Below the pieces are notes generated by a model. It was not told the origin of the DNA. It searched no databases and was given only the letters and a program-made list of their open reading frames with translations. Positions 7,080 through 15,315 of a stretch of 64,000 nt of DNA are shown here, piece by piece (the first letter of the stretch is position 1; every line of letters begins with the position of its first letter). The position numbers were made by a program, and so were the translations under genes. The DNA is from Bog-950 sp046329535 (GTDB lineage Bacteria; Bacteroidota; Bacteroidia; Chitinophagales; LD1). The stretch is from contig JAXLUN010000002.1 in NCBI GenBank assembly GCA_046329535.1, positions 496,001 through 560,000 of the forward strand, read 5' to 3'.

Positions 7080-9803
7080 CTAATTCGCTTTTTTCCTGCC
7101 TTTGTTTTCCAACTCTTTGGAGTGTTGAGCAGGGCTTATCCAATTCTTATCAGGCGTGGCAGGGGCTTCATTTACTCTCTTTTCTTCCGTACGGAGAGGA
7201 ATGCCGATGGGCTCCGATTTACCACGAACAAAATCGTGCGAAGGGAAATTAAGCGCCTGTTGCATAGCCAGCGGATGAGGGGCGTTTTTAGATTTTCCTT
7301 CTTTCAACTGTTTCTCCAACTCATCCATTTTGAAGTATTGGCGGGCGGCCTCATAATCTACCGGCACATTCACTTCTTTGTAACTGCTCCAATCAGGTTC
7401 TTTAGGCAAACTTATTTCAGCACCAAAACGTTGCTCGGAATAAAACTTACGTTTTGCCATTACCCGGTAAGAGAAGTTGATGTTTGACTGCCCGCCATTT
7501 TTTTCTTTTACCGTAAATGAAGATAACGCAGGAAGCACTATCAATCCGTTGCTTTCACCTTCTTCCTGTAGAAATACATGAATTGGATGTTGTGCATCAA
7601 TTTGACAAACCTCGGCAAACATAGGGTCTAACTGAACAGTTACCACACCGTTTACCAAAGTAGCTGTGCCTAAATCTTCAAACCATAATTCCGGGCTTTC
7701 GGTAGCGTATAGTTTTTGATAACCCTTAGAGGTTGGAACCGTAGCCGGCTTAGCACCGGTGCAGGACATAGAGCCTACCACAAACAAACCGCTTCCGGCA
7801 GCACCTGTCAGGTTATTGAAGTATCCTGCATAAACAGCCATGTTACTACTGCTGCCGTAAATAGCAGCGTTAGTAGTTGGTGCTGTATGCGGCCCCCAAA
7901 TACCGGTTATTGACCTTGCGGAAGAAATACCTAACACTGCATTATCACTGTTAACAGAACCGTTGAAAGTGCCGCCATAACCTACGCCCAACACTCCTGT
8001 GCCATACGGGGTGCCGCTTGTATAGCCACCCTGCACACCAATTAAGCCGGAACCCGAGCTGGCATAATCGTAACCATATACACCCGAGCCTGCACTGGAA
8101 GTGCTGGCACAAAAACCATACACCCCACCTCCGGCACCCGTGTTGGGGTTAGGTGCTAAGTTGGCCCCAATAACCGCATAGCCAGCGCCATTGGTTTGTT
8201 CGCCACGAACACCGTATCCGGCCACCTGGTCGGTTTGCCCTAATACTCCGGCACCAAAACCACCACCCGAAGCGGCTGTGTTTTTACCTCTTATCGCCAC
8301 TCCATTCGCATTGTAATGCTCGGCATTTACGCCATAGTTAGTGGCATCTAAATTAGGATCTACATAGGCATAAAGCGCACTGGTATTGCTAGGTGCCGGA
8401 GGTGAATACGTGTAATAAGACCCGGCAAAAACCCCCACTCCTAAATCGCTGAAAGTTTCGCCATGCACACCTTGCGAAAGACTATCGGCCGCAGAACCAA
8501 CCACCCCTATAGAACCGGTTCGGTTGGCAGAGTTCCAATAGTTTTCTCCCCACCCGTAAACACCGGTTCGTGTTAAAGGACCTGCATAGTAATCGCCAAA
8601 ATAATAGTTGGTAGATAAGCCCATTACTCCCACTCGTCCGCCCGAAGTAGTCACATTAGAAGCATTCACCGCATAAATAGTACTGGAATTGTTGGAAGAA
8701 TCTAAGCGGGCATAAATAGCATGACCATTACTGCCGCTACTAACCCCTCCCTTCCCAAAATTGCGTACGTATAAGGCGCTTGATTTATAAGCATTGGTTC
8801 CGATATAAGTGCCGTAAGCAGATGTACCATTACCCGAATTAAGATTATAGAAATAAGCAGCCGGACTGCTGGCAGAATCGGTAACACCAACTACACCTGC
8901 AGCATTAAAAGGAATAACTGGTGGTGTGGTGGTGGTCATACCCAACACACCATAATTAATACCTTTGAAAAAACCTCCGTACTTATTGGCGGTAGAATTG
9001 TAAGAAATCAACCCATAGTTGGTTCCGCTTAAATCGGTACCATAAATGGCATCGCCACTATTGGTCTGAACATCGGCATAAACACCATACCCTGAAGTTG
9101 TATTTCCCCAAACCCCGCGGTTGAAAGCGGTACCATAAACACCCATGTCTAAATTTTGAACCGGCAAATCGGTGCCACCAAAGCCCTTACCCACAACACC
9201 TGCTCCATAAAAGCCTGTATTATAGGTTCCGTAAACACCAATATTTTGATTGCCGCTTGCCCGATTATTAAAGCCGCGGATGGCTCCGACATTTGCCGTT
9301 GCCCCATTATATTGAGCAAAAATTACCGACTGTGCACCAGCATCAATTACATGAAGTTTCGAAGTGGGAGAAGGATTTCCAACACCTACATTACCTCCGT
9401 TGTTGAAAATATTATTACTGTTTAAAACCCATTGACTGCCGTCCCAATAGGTGGTATTTCCGGCTGCCGTTCCGGCCGCTAAAAATCCGGTTGCCCCGGT
9501 CGACCCGGTGGCTCCATTCGAACCTGTAGCTCCAGCTGAGCCAGTATTCCCCGGTAGTCCTTGTGAGCCGGTAGCGCCAGTTACTCCCTGAATACCTTGC
9601 AATCCTTGAGGGCCTGTTACTCCTGTTGCACCAACATTTCCTTGTGAACCTGTAGCACCTGTCACACCTTGGTTACCCTGAGCCCCGGTTGCGCCAGTGT
9701 TGCCCTGTACTCCTTGTGAGCCAGTAGCTCCGGTTACTCCTTGAATACCCTGTAACCCCTGCGAACCAGTGGCACCCGTAACACCTTGAAGACCTTGCGA
9801 GCC
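7080..9803 (-). CDS. Collagen-like surface protein, C-terminal part (out of frame with the N-terminal part)
   Basis: Downstream part of a giant gene whose beginning is 9734-11299. This frame is open from the slip point near 9804 and first continues Gly-X-Y repeats (GSQGLQGVTGATG pattern). It then carries a long region of GVYG/GVLG-type repeats (roughly 500 residues, such as GVYGTAFNRGVWG and GVLGQTDQVAGYGV), which resembles the glycine-rich beta-helical fibres of phage tails and bacterial adhesins. A C-terminal globular domain begins at KGYQKLYATESPELWFEDLG, a sequence typical of Bacteroidota collagen-like proteins. An internal GTG near 9665 could serve as a start but encodes the Val of a Gly-Val-Thr triplet, so it is not a natural N-terminus. 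Without the upstream part this piece has no signal peptide. Confidence 0.85.
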   Translation of the reverse strand, partial: GSQGLQGVTGATGSQGLQGIQGVTGATGSQGVQGNTGATGAQGNQGVTGATGSQGNVGATGVTGPQGLQGIQGVTGATGSQGLPGNTGSAGATGSNGATGSTGATGFLAAGTAAGNTTYWDGSQWVLNSNNIFNNGGNVGVGNPSPTSKLHVIDAGAQSVIFAQYNGATANVGAIRGFNNRASGNQNIGVYGTYNTGFYGAGVVGKGFGGTDLPVQNLDMGVYGTAFNRGVWGNTTSGYGVYADVQTNSGDAIYGTDLSGTNYGLISYNSTANKYGGFFKGINYGVLGMTTTTPPVIPFNAAGVVGVTDSASSPAAYFYNLNSGNGTSAYGTYIGTNAYKSSALYVRNFGKGGVSSGSNGHAIYARLDSSNNSSTIYAVNASNVTTSGGRVGVMGLSTNYYFGDYYAGPLTRTGVYGWGENYWNSANRTGSIGVVGSAADSLSQGVHGETFSDLGVGVFAGSYYTYSPPAPSNTSALYAYVDPNLDATNYGVNAEHYNANGVAIRGKNTAASGGGFGAGVLGQTDQVAGYGVRGEQTNGAGYAVIGANLAPNPNTGAGGGVYGFCASTSSAGSGVYGYDYASSGSGLIGVQGGYTSGTPYGTGVLGVGYGGTFNGSVNSDNAVLGISSARSITGIWGPHTAPTTNAAIYGSSSNMAVYAGYFNNLTGAAGSGLFVVGSMSCTGAKPATVPTSKGYQKLYATESPELWFEDLGTATLVNGVVTVQLDPMFAEVCQIDAQHPIHVFLQEEGESNGLIVLPALSSFTVKEKNGGQSNINFSYRVMAKRKFYSEQRFGAEISLPKEPDWSSYKEVNVPVDYEAARQYFKMDELEKQLKEGKSKNAPHPLAMQQALNFPSHDFVRGKSEPIGIPLRTEEKRVNEAPATPDKNWISPAQHSKELENKGRKKAN

Positions 9804-10885
9804 GGTTGTGAACCAGTAGCACCTTGGCTACCTTGCGCACCGGTCGCACCAGTTGAGCCAGTATTCCCCTGTAGTCCTTGTGAGCCGGTAGCTCCGGTTA
9901 CTCCTTGAATACCCTGTAGCCCCTGCGAACCAGTGGCACCTGTAACACCCTGAATACCCTGTAAACCTTGAGGGCCTGTAGCGCCCGTGGCACCAACATT
10001 TCCTTGTGAACCTGTAGCGCCTGTCACACCTTGGTTACCCTGCGCTCCTGTTGGGCCAGTAGGACCAGTAGCACCTCCGCCTGCACCGGTAACCCCGGTA
10101 GCTCCTGTTGGCCCCGTGGCACCTGTAGCTCCTCCGCCAGGTCCGGTTGGGCCGGTGGCTCCAATACCTGTAGCTCCTGTAGTGCCTTGGATACCCTGCG
10201 CACCTGTTGGTCCAGTGTTTCCTTGTAAACCCTGCAGGCCAGTAGCTCCGGTCACACCTTGAATTCCAGTAGCACCGGTACTTCCCTGGGTGCCTGTTAC
10301 CCCGGTTATACCCTGAGTGCCTGGTGCCCCCTGAGCACCGGTCGCTCCGGTATTTCCTTGTAAACCCTGTGGCCCTGTTGGGCCGGTAGCGCCTATACTA
10401 CCAGTTGCCCCTGCTATACCTTGTAATCCTTGTGCTCCGGTGGCACCAGTTACACCTGCATTTCCCTGTAGGCCTTGAGGACCCGTTGCTCCTGTAACAC
10501 CTTGAATACCCTGCGTTCCGGTCGCTCCTGTTGGACCAGTGGCGCCTCCGCCTGTACCGGTAGCTCCTGTGGCTCCAGTTGGCCCTGTAGCACCCGTGGC
10601 TCCTCCTCCGGGTCCGGTTGGCCCTGTTATTCCAATACCAGTGGCGCCAGTTGCACCTGCATTTCCCTGTACACCTTGGGGACCCGTTGCTCCAGTGCCA
10701 CCCTGAATGCCCTGCAAGCCCTGAGGACCTGTAGCACCCGTAGCGCCAGTATTGCCTTGCGTGCCAGTGGCACCTGTGGCACCCACATTGCCCTGAGGCC
10801 CCTGAGAGCCTGTTGATCCTTGAACACCCGGTGTGCCTTGGGGTCCCGTAGCACCCGTAGGTCCGGTTGCGCCCGATCCGCCATT
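9480..10885. repeat. Collagen-type Gly-X-Y coding repeats
   Basis: On the minus strand this stretch encodes uninterrupted Gly-X-Y triplets rich in GATGATG, GPTGPTG and GPQGLQGIQG. The DNA itself is made of imperfect 9-, 18-, 27- and 45-bp repeats (plus-strand words such as CCTTGAATACCCTG and GGCACCAGT recur many times). Such DNA is prone to slippage and recombination, and the frame break at 9804-9808 lies inside it. Confidence 0.93.
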
Positions 10886-11299
10886 ACCGGCCGTTTCTGC
10901 ATAAAGCGCATAAGGCACACTCATCAATTGAGTAGTGCCCATAATGATATAATTCGTTCCTCCAGCTTCATCAAATTCTACCTGTAAAAACTTAGCTCCG
11001 CTACCCCAGCTTATACTTTGAAAACTGCCTTGTGCCACATTTCCGCTGCCAATTATCAAGGCAAAAATTCCGAACTGATTAGTAGTTGGGTTTTGCGTTT
11101 CCTGATAAACTACCGTTCCATTGATAGAACCGTCCCGGATAGTAAATCGAACCGATACGGCCTGATTGGGAATAACATTTCCCTGAATGTTGCGAGCTAC
11201 AGCCTGATAGTTGACACCTTGAGGTGCTTGTGCCAATAGGAGGTTGTTTAGAAGTAACAACAGAAGACCTGATAGAAATAAACGGGTAGTGATACGCAT
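9734..11299 (-). CDS. Collagen-like surface protein, N-terminal part (truncated by a frame slip)
   Basis: 521 residues. It begins with a signal peptide (MRITTRLFLSGLLLLLLNNLLLAQ) and a domain of about 110 residues (QGVNYQAVARNIQGNVIPNQ to LMSVPYALYAETAG) that is characteristic of Bacteroidota proteins with collagen-like or tail-fibre-like bodies. Gly-X-Y repeats run from about residue 137 to 498. After the codon for Gln at 9806-9808 the reading frame changes and 23 unrelated residues precede a stop at 9734; in the other frame the Gly-X-Y pattern resumes at once. Together with 7080-9803 this is one ancestral gene encoding roughly 1400 residues. It may be a true pseudogene, a phase-variable gene, or an assembly error in repeats. 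Confidence 0.88.
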   Translation of the reverse strand: MRITTRLFLSGLLLLLLNNLLLAQAPQGVNYQAVARNIQGNVIPNQAVSVRFTIRDGSINGTVVYQETQNPTTNQFGIFALIIGSGNVAQGSFQSISWGSGAKFLQVEFDEAGGTNYIIMGTTQLMSVPYALYAETAGNGGSGATGPTGATGPQGTPGVQGSTGSQGPQGNVGATGATGTQGNTGATGATGPQGLQGIQGGTGATGPQGVQGNAGATGATGIGITGPTGPGGGATGATGPTGATGATGTGGGATGPTGATGTQGIQGVTGATGPQGLQGNAGVTGATGAQGLQGIAGATGSIGATGPTGPQGLQGNTGATGAQGAPGTQGITGVTGTQGSTGATGIQGVTGATGLQGLQGNTGPTGAQGIQGTTGATGIGATGPTGPGGGATGATGPTGATGVTGAGGGATGPTGPTGAQGNQGVTGATGSQGNVGATGATGPQGLQGIQGVTGATGSQGLQGIQGVTGATGSQGLQGNTGSTGATGAQGSQGATGSQPARKVFKVLRVPLVRRGYRVFKE

Positions 11300-11392
11300 A
11301 GTTGATTTTTTAGCGCATCAAAACTCCGCAACACCGTTTATGGGAGCAAACTGATTTTAGTCAATTATAAGTTTTCGGTCGGTGAAAGCGAT

Positions 11393-11400
11393 TACTTTTG
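11393..11400 (+). promoter_or_regulatory. Candidate -7 promoter box (TACTTTTG)
   Basis: Exact match to the Bacteroidota TAnnTTTG box, 40 bp before the ATG of the unknown 502-residue protein gene. No clear TTG is seen 19-21 bp upstream, so support rests on the -7 box and its position. Confidence 0.5.
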
Positions 11401-11440
11401 TGCTGAAAACCAAAGCCTTAGACAAACAAAAACAATCTGT

Positions 11441-12949
11441 ATGGAGCCACTTTTTGATTTAATAAAGAAAATGGATGCCGCTGAGAAGGGCTACTTCAAA
11501 AAGTTTTCTTCGATAGGGAAAAAGCATGAAAAAAATGTGGGCGAACTGCTCTTTGAGGCTATTGATAAAATGAAAGTGTATGACGAAAGTGGCATTCGAA
11601 AAAAATATCGAAACGAGAAGTTTATCACCTATCTACCGGTTGCCAAACAACAATTACACGAACAAATTCTACGCGCATTATCTAACTATCATGGCGATAC
11701 TACTATCTATCAAACTATAGATAATTTGTTGATGCAGGCTAATGTTCTGTTTCAAAAAAGTCTGATTCCTTCCTATCGAAAATTATTGTTTCGCGCCAAG
11801 GAACTGGCCCTGGAAAGCGAATACTTTTCGCGTTTGGGAGATATTCTGGAAAGAGAATTTCATGATGCCGTTTCACAAACTCCTTCCCCCGAAAAAGATG
11901 CCCGGATAGAAAAGCTATATGAAGAAATTGAAGTAGTCAATAAACAGGAATTGAACCTGCGCCAGTATATTTATCTGTATGCCCGGCAAATGAGTATTAC
12001 CTCAGAATCTTATCAAATACGCGATAAAGCCATTGAAAAAAGACATCTGGAAATTATGAAGCATCCAATCATGCAGAACGAAAGTTGTGCATTAAGCGTA
12101 AAGGCACGATTGTATTTCTATCACAATTCATTCATTTATCATTCTGTTTTTCATCAGGAGAAAGAAGCCTACGCCACAGCTCAAAAGATGCTGGTTACTT
12201 GCCAGAGTTCCATAATTTATACCAAGCACGAGCCATTTCCTTATCTCACTGCTTATCTATATGTACTAAATGGTGCGTATAGAAATAATGATTTGCCGGC
12301 TATGGAAAAATATCTGGAACAGCTACGCAATTTGTCTTTTGACATAGAAAGTGCGCGCACGGCACAGTTTATGTATTACATGAAAAATGCCCTGTTCTAT
12401 TATTCGCAAATTAAAAATGAAGAAGCATTTCTTCGTTTAGTAAACGAAGCGGATGAAACGCTGAAAAAACTGAACTACAATATTCGCAAGGATTATCTGT
12501 TAGTCATTTTTGACCACATTGCACTTGGCCTTATGAAGTTTGGTAAATATACAGAAGCTATCGACTGGCTGGAGCTTTACCGAAACAAATTCCGAGGCAA
12601 TGTGCGTTACGATTTGCAAACATCCATGCACTTTCATTTACTGGTTGCCCATTATGAGTTGGGCAATTATACATTGGTGCAGAACCTGATTGTTCCCGTC
12701 TATCGTTTCATTGTCCGTACCGGACAACAGAGTAAATTTGAAAAGCTCGCTTTGCGCACATTCCGGAAAATTTCAGATCCGATAATGATAAAAGAACACC
12801 CGGAGTTATTAGAAAAACTTAAGCAGAAATTGAATGCCACACATACGGACGAGGTGAGCAATCAAAATAAAGACCTCTCCATTTTTTTGCTTGAGTTTAT
12901 CGAGAGCAAACTGCAGAAAAAAAAGTATCATGAATACTTGAGTAAGTAA
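11441..12949 (+). CDS. Helical (TPR-like) protein, function unknown
   Basis: A 502-residue soluble protein without signal peptide or membrane segment. It is almost wholly helical, with paired helices and aromatic/Ala spacing typical of TPR or related superhelices, e.g. KYLEQLRNLSFDIESARTAQF and FGKYTEAIDWLELYRNKFRG. The N-terminus (MEPLFDLIKKMDAAEKGYFKKF) resembles that of the unknown protein at 49548-50933 (MSLLSDFLRTLKDDEISSLKKI); the similar length and layout suggest distant paralogues, though I cannot align them rigorously. It has its own candidate promoter and a strong terminator after its stop, so it is probably monocistronic. No function can be assigned. Confidence 0.8.
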   Translation: MEPLFDLIKKMDAAEKGYFKKFSSIGKKHEKNVGELLFEAIDKMKVYDESGIRKKYRNEKFITYLPVAKQQLHEQILRALSNYHGDTTIYQTIDNLLMQANVLFQKSLIPSYRKLLFRAKELALESEYFSRLGDILEREFHDAVSQTPSPEKDARIEKLYEEIEVVNKQELNLRQYIYLYARQMSITSESYQIRDKAIEKRHLEIMKHPIMQNESCALSVKARLYFYHNSFIYHSVFHQEKEAYATAQKMLVTCQSSIIYTKHEPFPYLTAYLYVLNGAYRNNDLPAMEKYLEQLRNLSFDIESARTAQFMYYMKNALFYYSQIKNEEAFLRLVNEADETLKKLNYNIRKDYLLVIFDHIALGLMKFGKYTEAIDWLELYRNKFRGNVRYDLQTSMHFHLLVAHYELGNYTLVQNLIVPVYRFIVRTGQQSKFEKLALRTFRKISDPIMIKEHPELLEKLKQKLNATHTDEVSNQNKDLSIFLLEFIESKLQKKKYHEYLSK

Positions 12950-12950
12950 A

Positions 12951-12991
12951 AACAAAACGCCCCGCTGTAATAGCGGGGCGTTTTGTTTTTT
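12951..12991. terminator. Bidirectional intrinsic terminator
   Basis: A perfect 16-bp stem (12951-12966 with 12972-12987, core ACGCCCCGCT) with a GTAAT loop and T-runs on both strands. It separates the convergent unknown gene (ends 12949) and the pyrophosphatase gene (ends 13006), serving both. Confidence 0.95.
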
Positions 12992-13005
12992 GACTTGATT
13001 GCTTT

Positions 13006-15237
13006 TTATACAAAGAAACTCTTTACCCACATAATGAACGAAGTTGTTTCATGACTGTTCTCGGCAATTAGCGGAGCAATAGTTAAACCAACCAGAGATG
13101 ATAATTTGATCAAGATATTCATAGAAGGACCCGAAGTATCTTTGAAAGGGTCACCCACCGTGTCACCAACAACGGCAGCCTTGTGTGGTTCGCTTTTCTT
13201 GTAGAAAGTTTCTTTCTTTCCGTTCACTTCAATTTCAATTCCTTTCTCGAAAGATTTTTTTGCATTGTCCCATGCTCCACCGGCATTGTTTTGGAAGATT
13301 GCCCAAAGAACACCGCTCACTGTAACACCTGCCATGTAAGCGCCCAGTGCTTCTGCACCCATGCCAATACCCACTATAATAGGAGTAACAATAGTGATAA
13401 CACCCGGAGCTAACATTTCGCGCAAAGCGGCTTTAGTAGAAATTTCTACGCACTTACCGTATTCAGGCGTTCCTGTTCCTTCTAAAATTCCCGGTATTTC
13501 GCGGAACTGTCTGCGCACTTCATTCACCATATCCATAGCCGCTTTACCAACTGAGTTCATTGCCAAAGCAGAGAATACTACCGGAATCATACCGCCTACA
13601 AACAAGGCAGCTAAAACTTTCGCATCAAAAATGTTGATTCCTTTAATACCTGTAAGCGTTACATAAGCGGCAAACAATGCAAGGGCAGTTAACGCTGCCG
13701 ATGCAATAGCAAATCCTTTTCCTACAGCGGCTGTAGTGTTACCTACTGAATCTAACACGTCAGTTTTTTCACGAACTTCTTTAGGCAATTCGCTCATTTC
13801 GGCAATACCACCTGCGTTATCGGCAATTGGCCCGAAGGCGTCAACCGCTAATTGCATAGCAGTGGTAGCCATCATAGCAGATGCGGCAATACCCACACCG
13901 TAAAAACCTGCAAGCGCGTAAGCACCCCAGATAGCCGCTGCAAAAATGATAACCGGGAAAGCTGTTGAAAGCATTCCGGTTCCAAGTCCTGCAATAATGT
14001 TTGTTGCTGCACCTGTTGCTGATTTCTGAACGATATCATTTACCGGTTTGCCACCTAAGCCGGTGTAGTATTCGGTAATCATAGAGATTAAGTAACCTAC
14101 CACCATACCTATACAAACCGCGAAGAATACATTCAATGATGAAGTAGTGATAGTGCTAAAATCACCAGCGTTAAATGCGCTCATCTGAATAGTTTCAGGC
14201 AACATCAATTTTATTAAACCGAAAGAAGCAACAAGGGCTAGCAGCATTGAAACATTGTTTCCTCTGTTTAAGGCGCTTTGTACAGTGTTTACATCAGCCT
14301 TTGCGTTTTCGCCAATGCTTACTAAAAAGCTGCCAATAATAGAGGCAATAATTCCAAAGCCAGCAATAGCTATGGGCAAAAGAATAGGGCCAATGCCCCC
14401 AAAGTTATCGGCAATACTTCCTCCATTATCGCGAATAATGTAGTTGCCTAATACCATTGAAGCCAGAACTGTTGCCACATAAGAACCAAACAAATCGGCA
14501 CCCATACCGGCAACATCACCCACGTTATCGCCTACGTTATCGGCAATGGTTGCCGGGTTACGCGGATCATCTTCAGGAATTCCTGCTTCTACTTTACCTA
14601 CTAAGTCAGCACCTACGTCAGCGGCCTTTGTATAGATACCGCCACCAACACGCGCAAACAATGCGATTGATTCAGCTCCTAAAGAAAAGCCTGCAAGAAC
14701 TTCCAGAACTTTAGTCATTCCATCATATCCACCACCGGTTGTAAAATTACCCCCCATGAACTGGAAGAAGAAGATGATAAAGAGTGAACTTAGACCCAAA
14801 ACAGCAAGGCCTGCTACGCCTAATCCCATTACGGTTCCGCCACCAAAAGAAACTTTCAGTGCTTTAGCTAAAGAGGTTTTAGCGGCTTGTGTAGTGCGTA
14901 CGTTTGCTTTGGTAGCAATGCGCATACCCAAAAAACCTGCAAGGGCAGAGAAAAAACAGCCTACTACAAAGGCACCAACAATCAGAATACTTGAGTGAAC
15001 TGCTACTTTAGGAACCTGCGAAAGAATACCTAATGCGGTTCCGGCCAACACAACGTATATTGCCAGAATTCTGTATTCAGCTTTTAAAAAAGCCATGGCG
15101 CCATCGGCAATGTTTTTTGCAATGCCGGTCATTTTTGCATCACCTGCATCTTGTTTGGTTACCCAGCTGGATAGTACGGCCATGTAAGCCAAAGCTACCA
15201 GTCCGAAAACCGGAAGAATGTAAATCAGATTTTCCAT
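13006..15237 (-). CDS. hppA: K+-dependent membrane pyrophosphatase (PPi-energised Na+ and/or H+ pump)
   Basis: A 743-residue protein with about 16 membrane segments, the usual size for the family. It hydrolyses pyrophosphate and uses the energy to pump cations out of the cytoplasm. The PPi/Mg site is visible as DDPRNPATIADNVGDNVGD (223-241), and further catalytic motifs follow (DAFGPIADNAGG near 466, and a C-terminal DTVGDPFKDTSGPS). The motif GNTTAAVGKG (499-508) carries Ala where K+-independent enzymes have Lys, so this is predicted to belong to the K+-dependent subfamily; Na+ versus H+ cannot be settled by eye. It is a single gene with a -7 box 35 bp upstream and a shared terminator downstream. 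Confidence 0.96.
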   Translation of the reverse strand: MENLIYILPVFGLVALAYMAVLSSWVTKQDAGDAKMTGIAKNIADGAMAFLKAEYRILAIYVVLAGTALGILSQVPKVAVHSSILIVGAFVVGCFFSALAGFLGMRIATKANVRTTQAAKTSLAKALKVSFGGGTVMGLGVAGLAVLGLSSLFIIFFFQFMGGNFTTGGGYDGMTKVLEVLAGFSLGAESIALFARVGGGIYTKAADVGADLVGKVEAGIPEDDPRNPATIADNVGDNVGDVAGMGADLFGSYVATVLASMVLGNYIIRDNGGSIADNFGGIGPILLPIAIAGFGIIASIIGSFLVSIGENAKADVNTVQSALNRGNNVSMLLALVASFGLIKLMLPETIQMSAFNAGDFSTITTSSLNVFFAVCIGMVVGYLISMITEYYTGLGGKPVNDIVQKSATGAATNIIAGLGTGMLSTAFPVIIFAAAIWGAYALAGFYGVGIAASAMMATTAMQLAVDAFGPIADNAGGIAEMSELPKEVREKTDVLDSVGNTTAAVGKGFAIASAALTALALFAAYVTLTGIKGINIFDAKVLAALFVGGMIPVVFSALAMNSVGKAAMDMVNEVRRQFREIPGILEGTGTPEYGKCVEISTKAALREMLAPGVITIVTPIIVGIGMGAEALGAYMAGVTVSGVLWAIFQNNAGGAWDNAKKSFEKGIEIEVNGKKETFYKKSEPHKAAVVGDTVGDPFKDTSGPSMNILIKLSSLVGLTIAPLIAENSHETTSFIMWVKSFFV

Positions 15238-15271
15238 TGAAATTTTTGTTAAACGTTTTAAAAATGAGGGG

Positions 15272-15279
15272 CAAATATA
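15272..15279 (-). promoter_or_regulatory. Candidate -7 promoter box for hppA
   Basis: Reads TATATTTG on the minus strand, an exact TAnnTTTG match, giving a predicted leader of about 28 nt before the hppA ATG at 15237. The -33 region is not convincing. Confidence 0.5.
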
Positions 15280-15315
15280 ACAAGTGCCATGACTTTGAAA
15301 AGCAGATGGCGAAAC

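Noticed and set aside
9987..10920. Several open frames on the plus strand and in other minus frames within the collagen region
   Set aside because: They are mirror images of the Gly-X-Y repeats (Pro/Ala/Val or Cys/Ser-rich low-complexity products) and have no independent support.
7080..11299. Phage tail fibre or prophage origin for the collagen-like gene
   Set aside because: No phage structural, lysis or integrase genes are near, and the N-terminal signal peptide and domain are those of Bacteroidota surface proteins.
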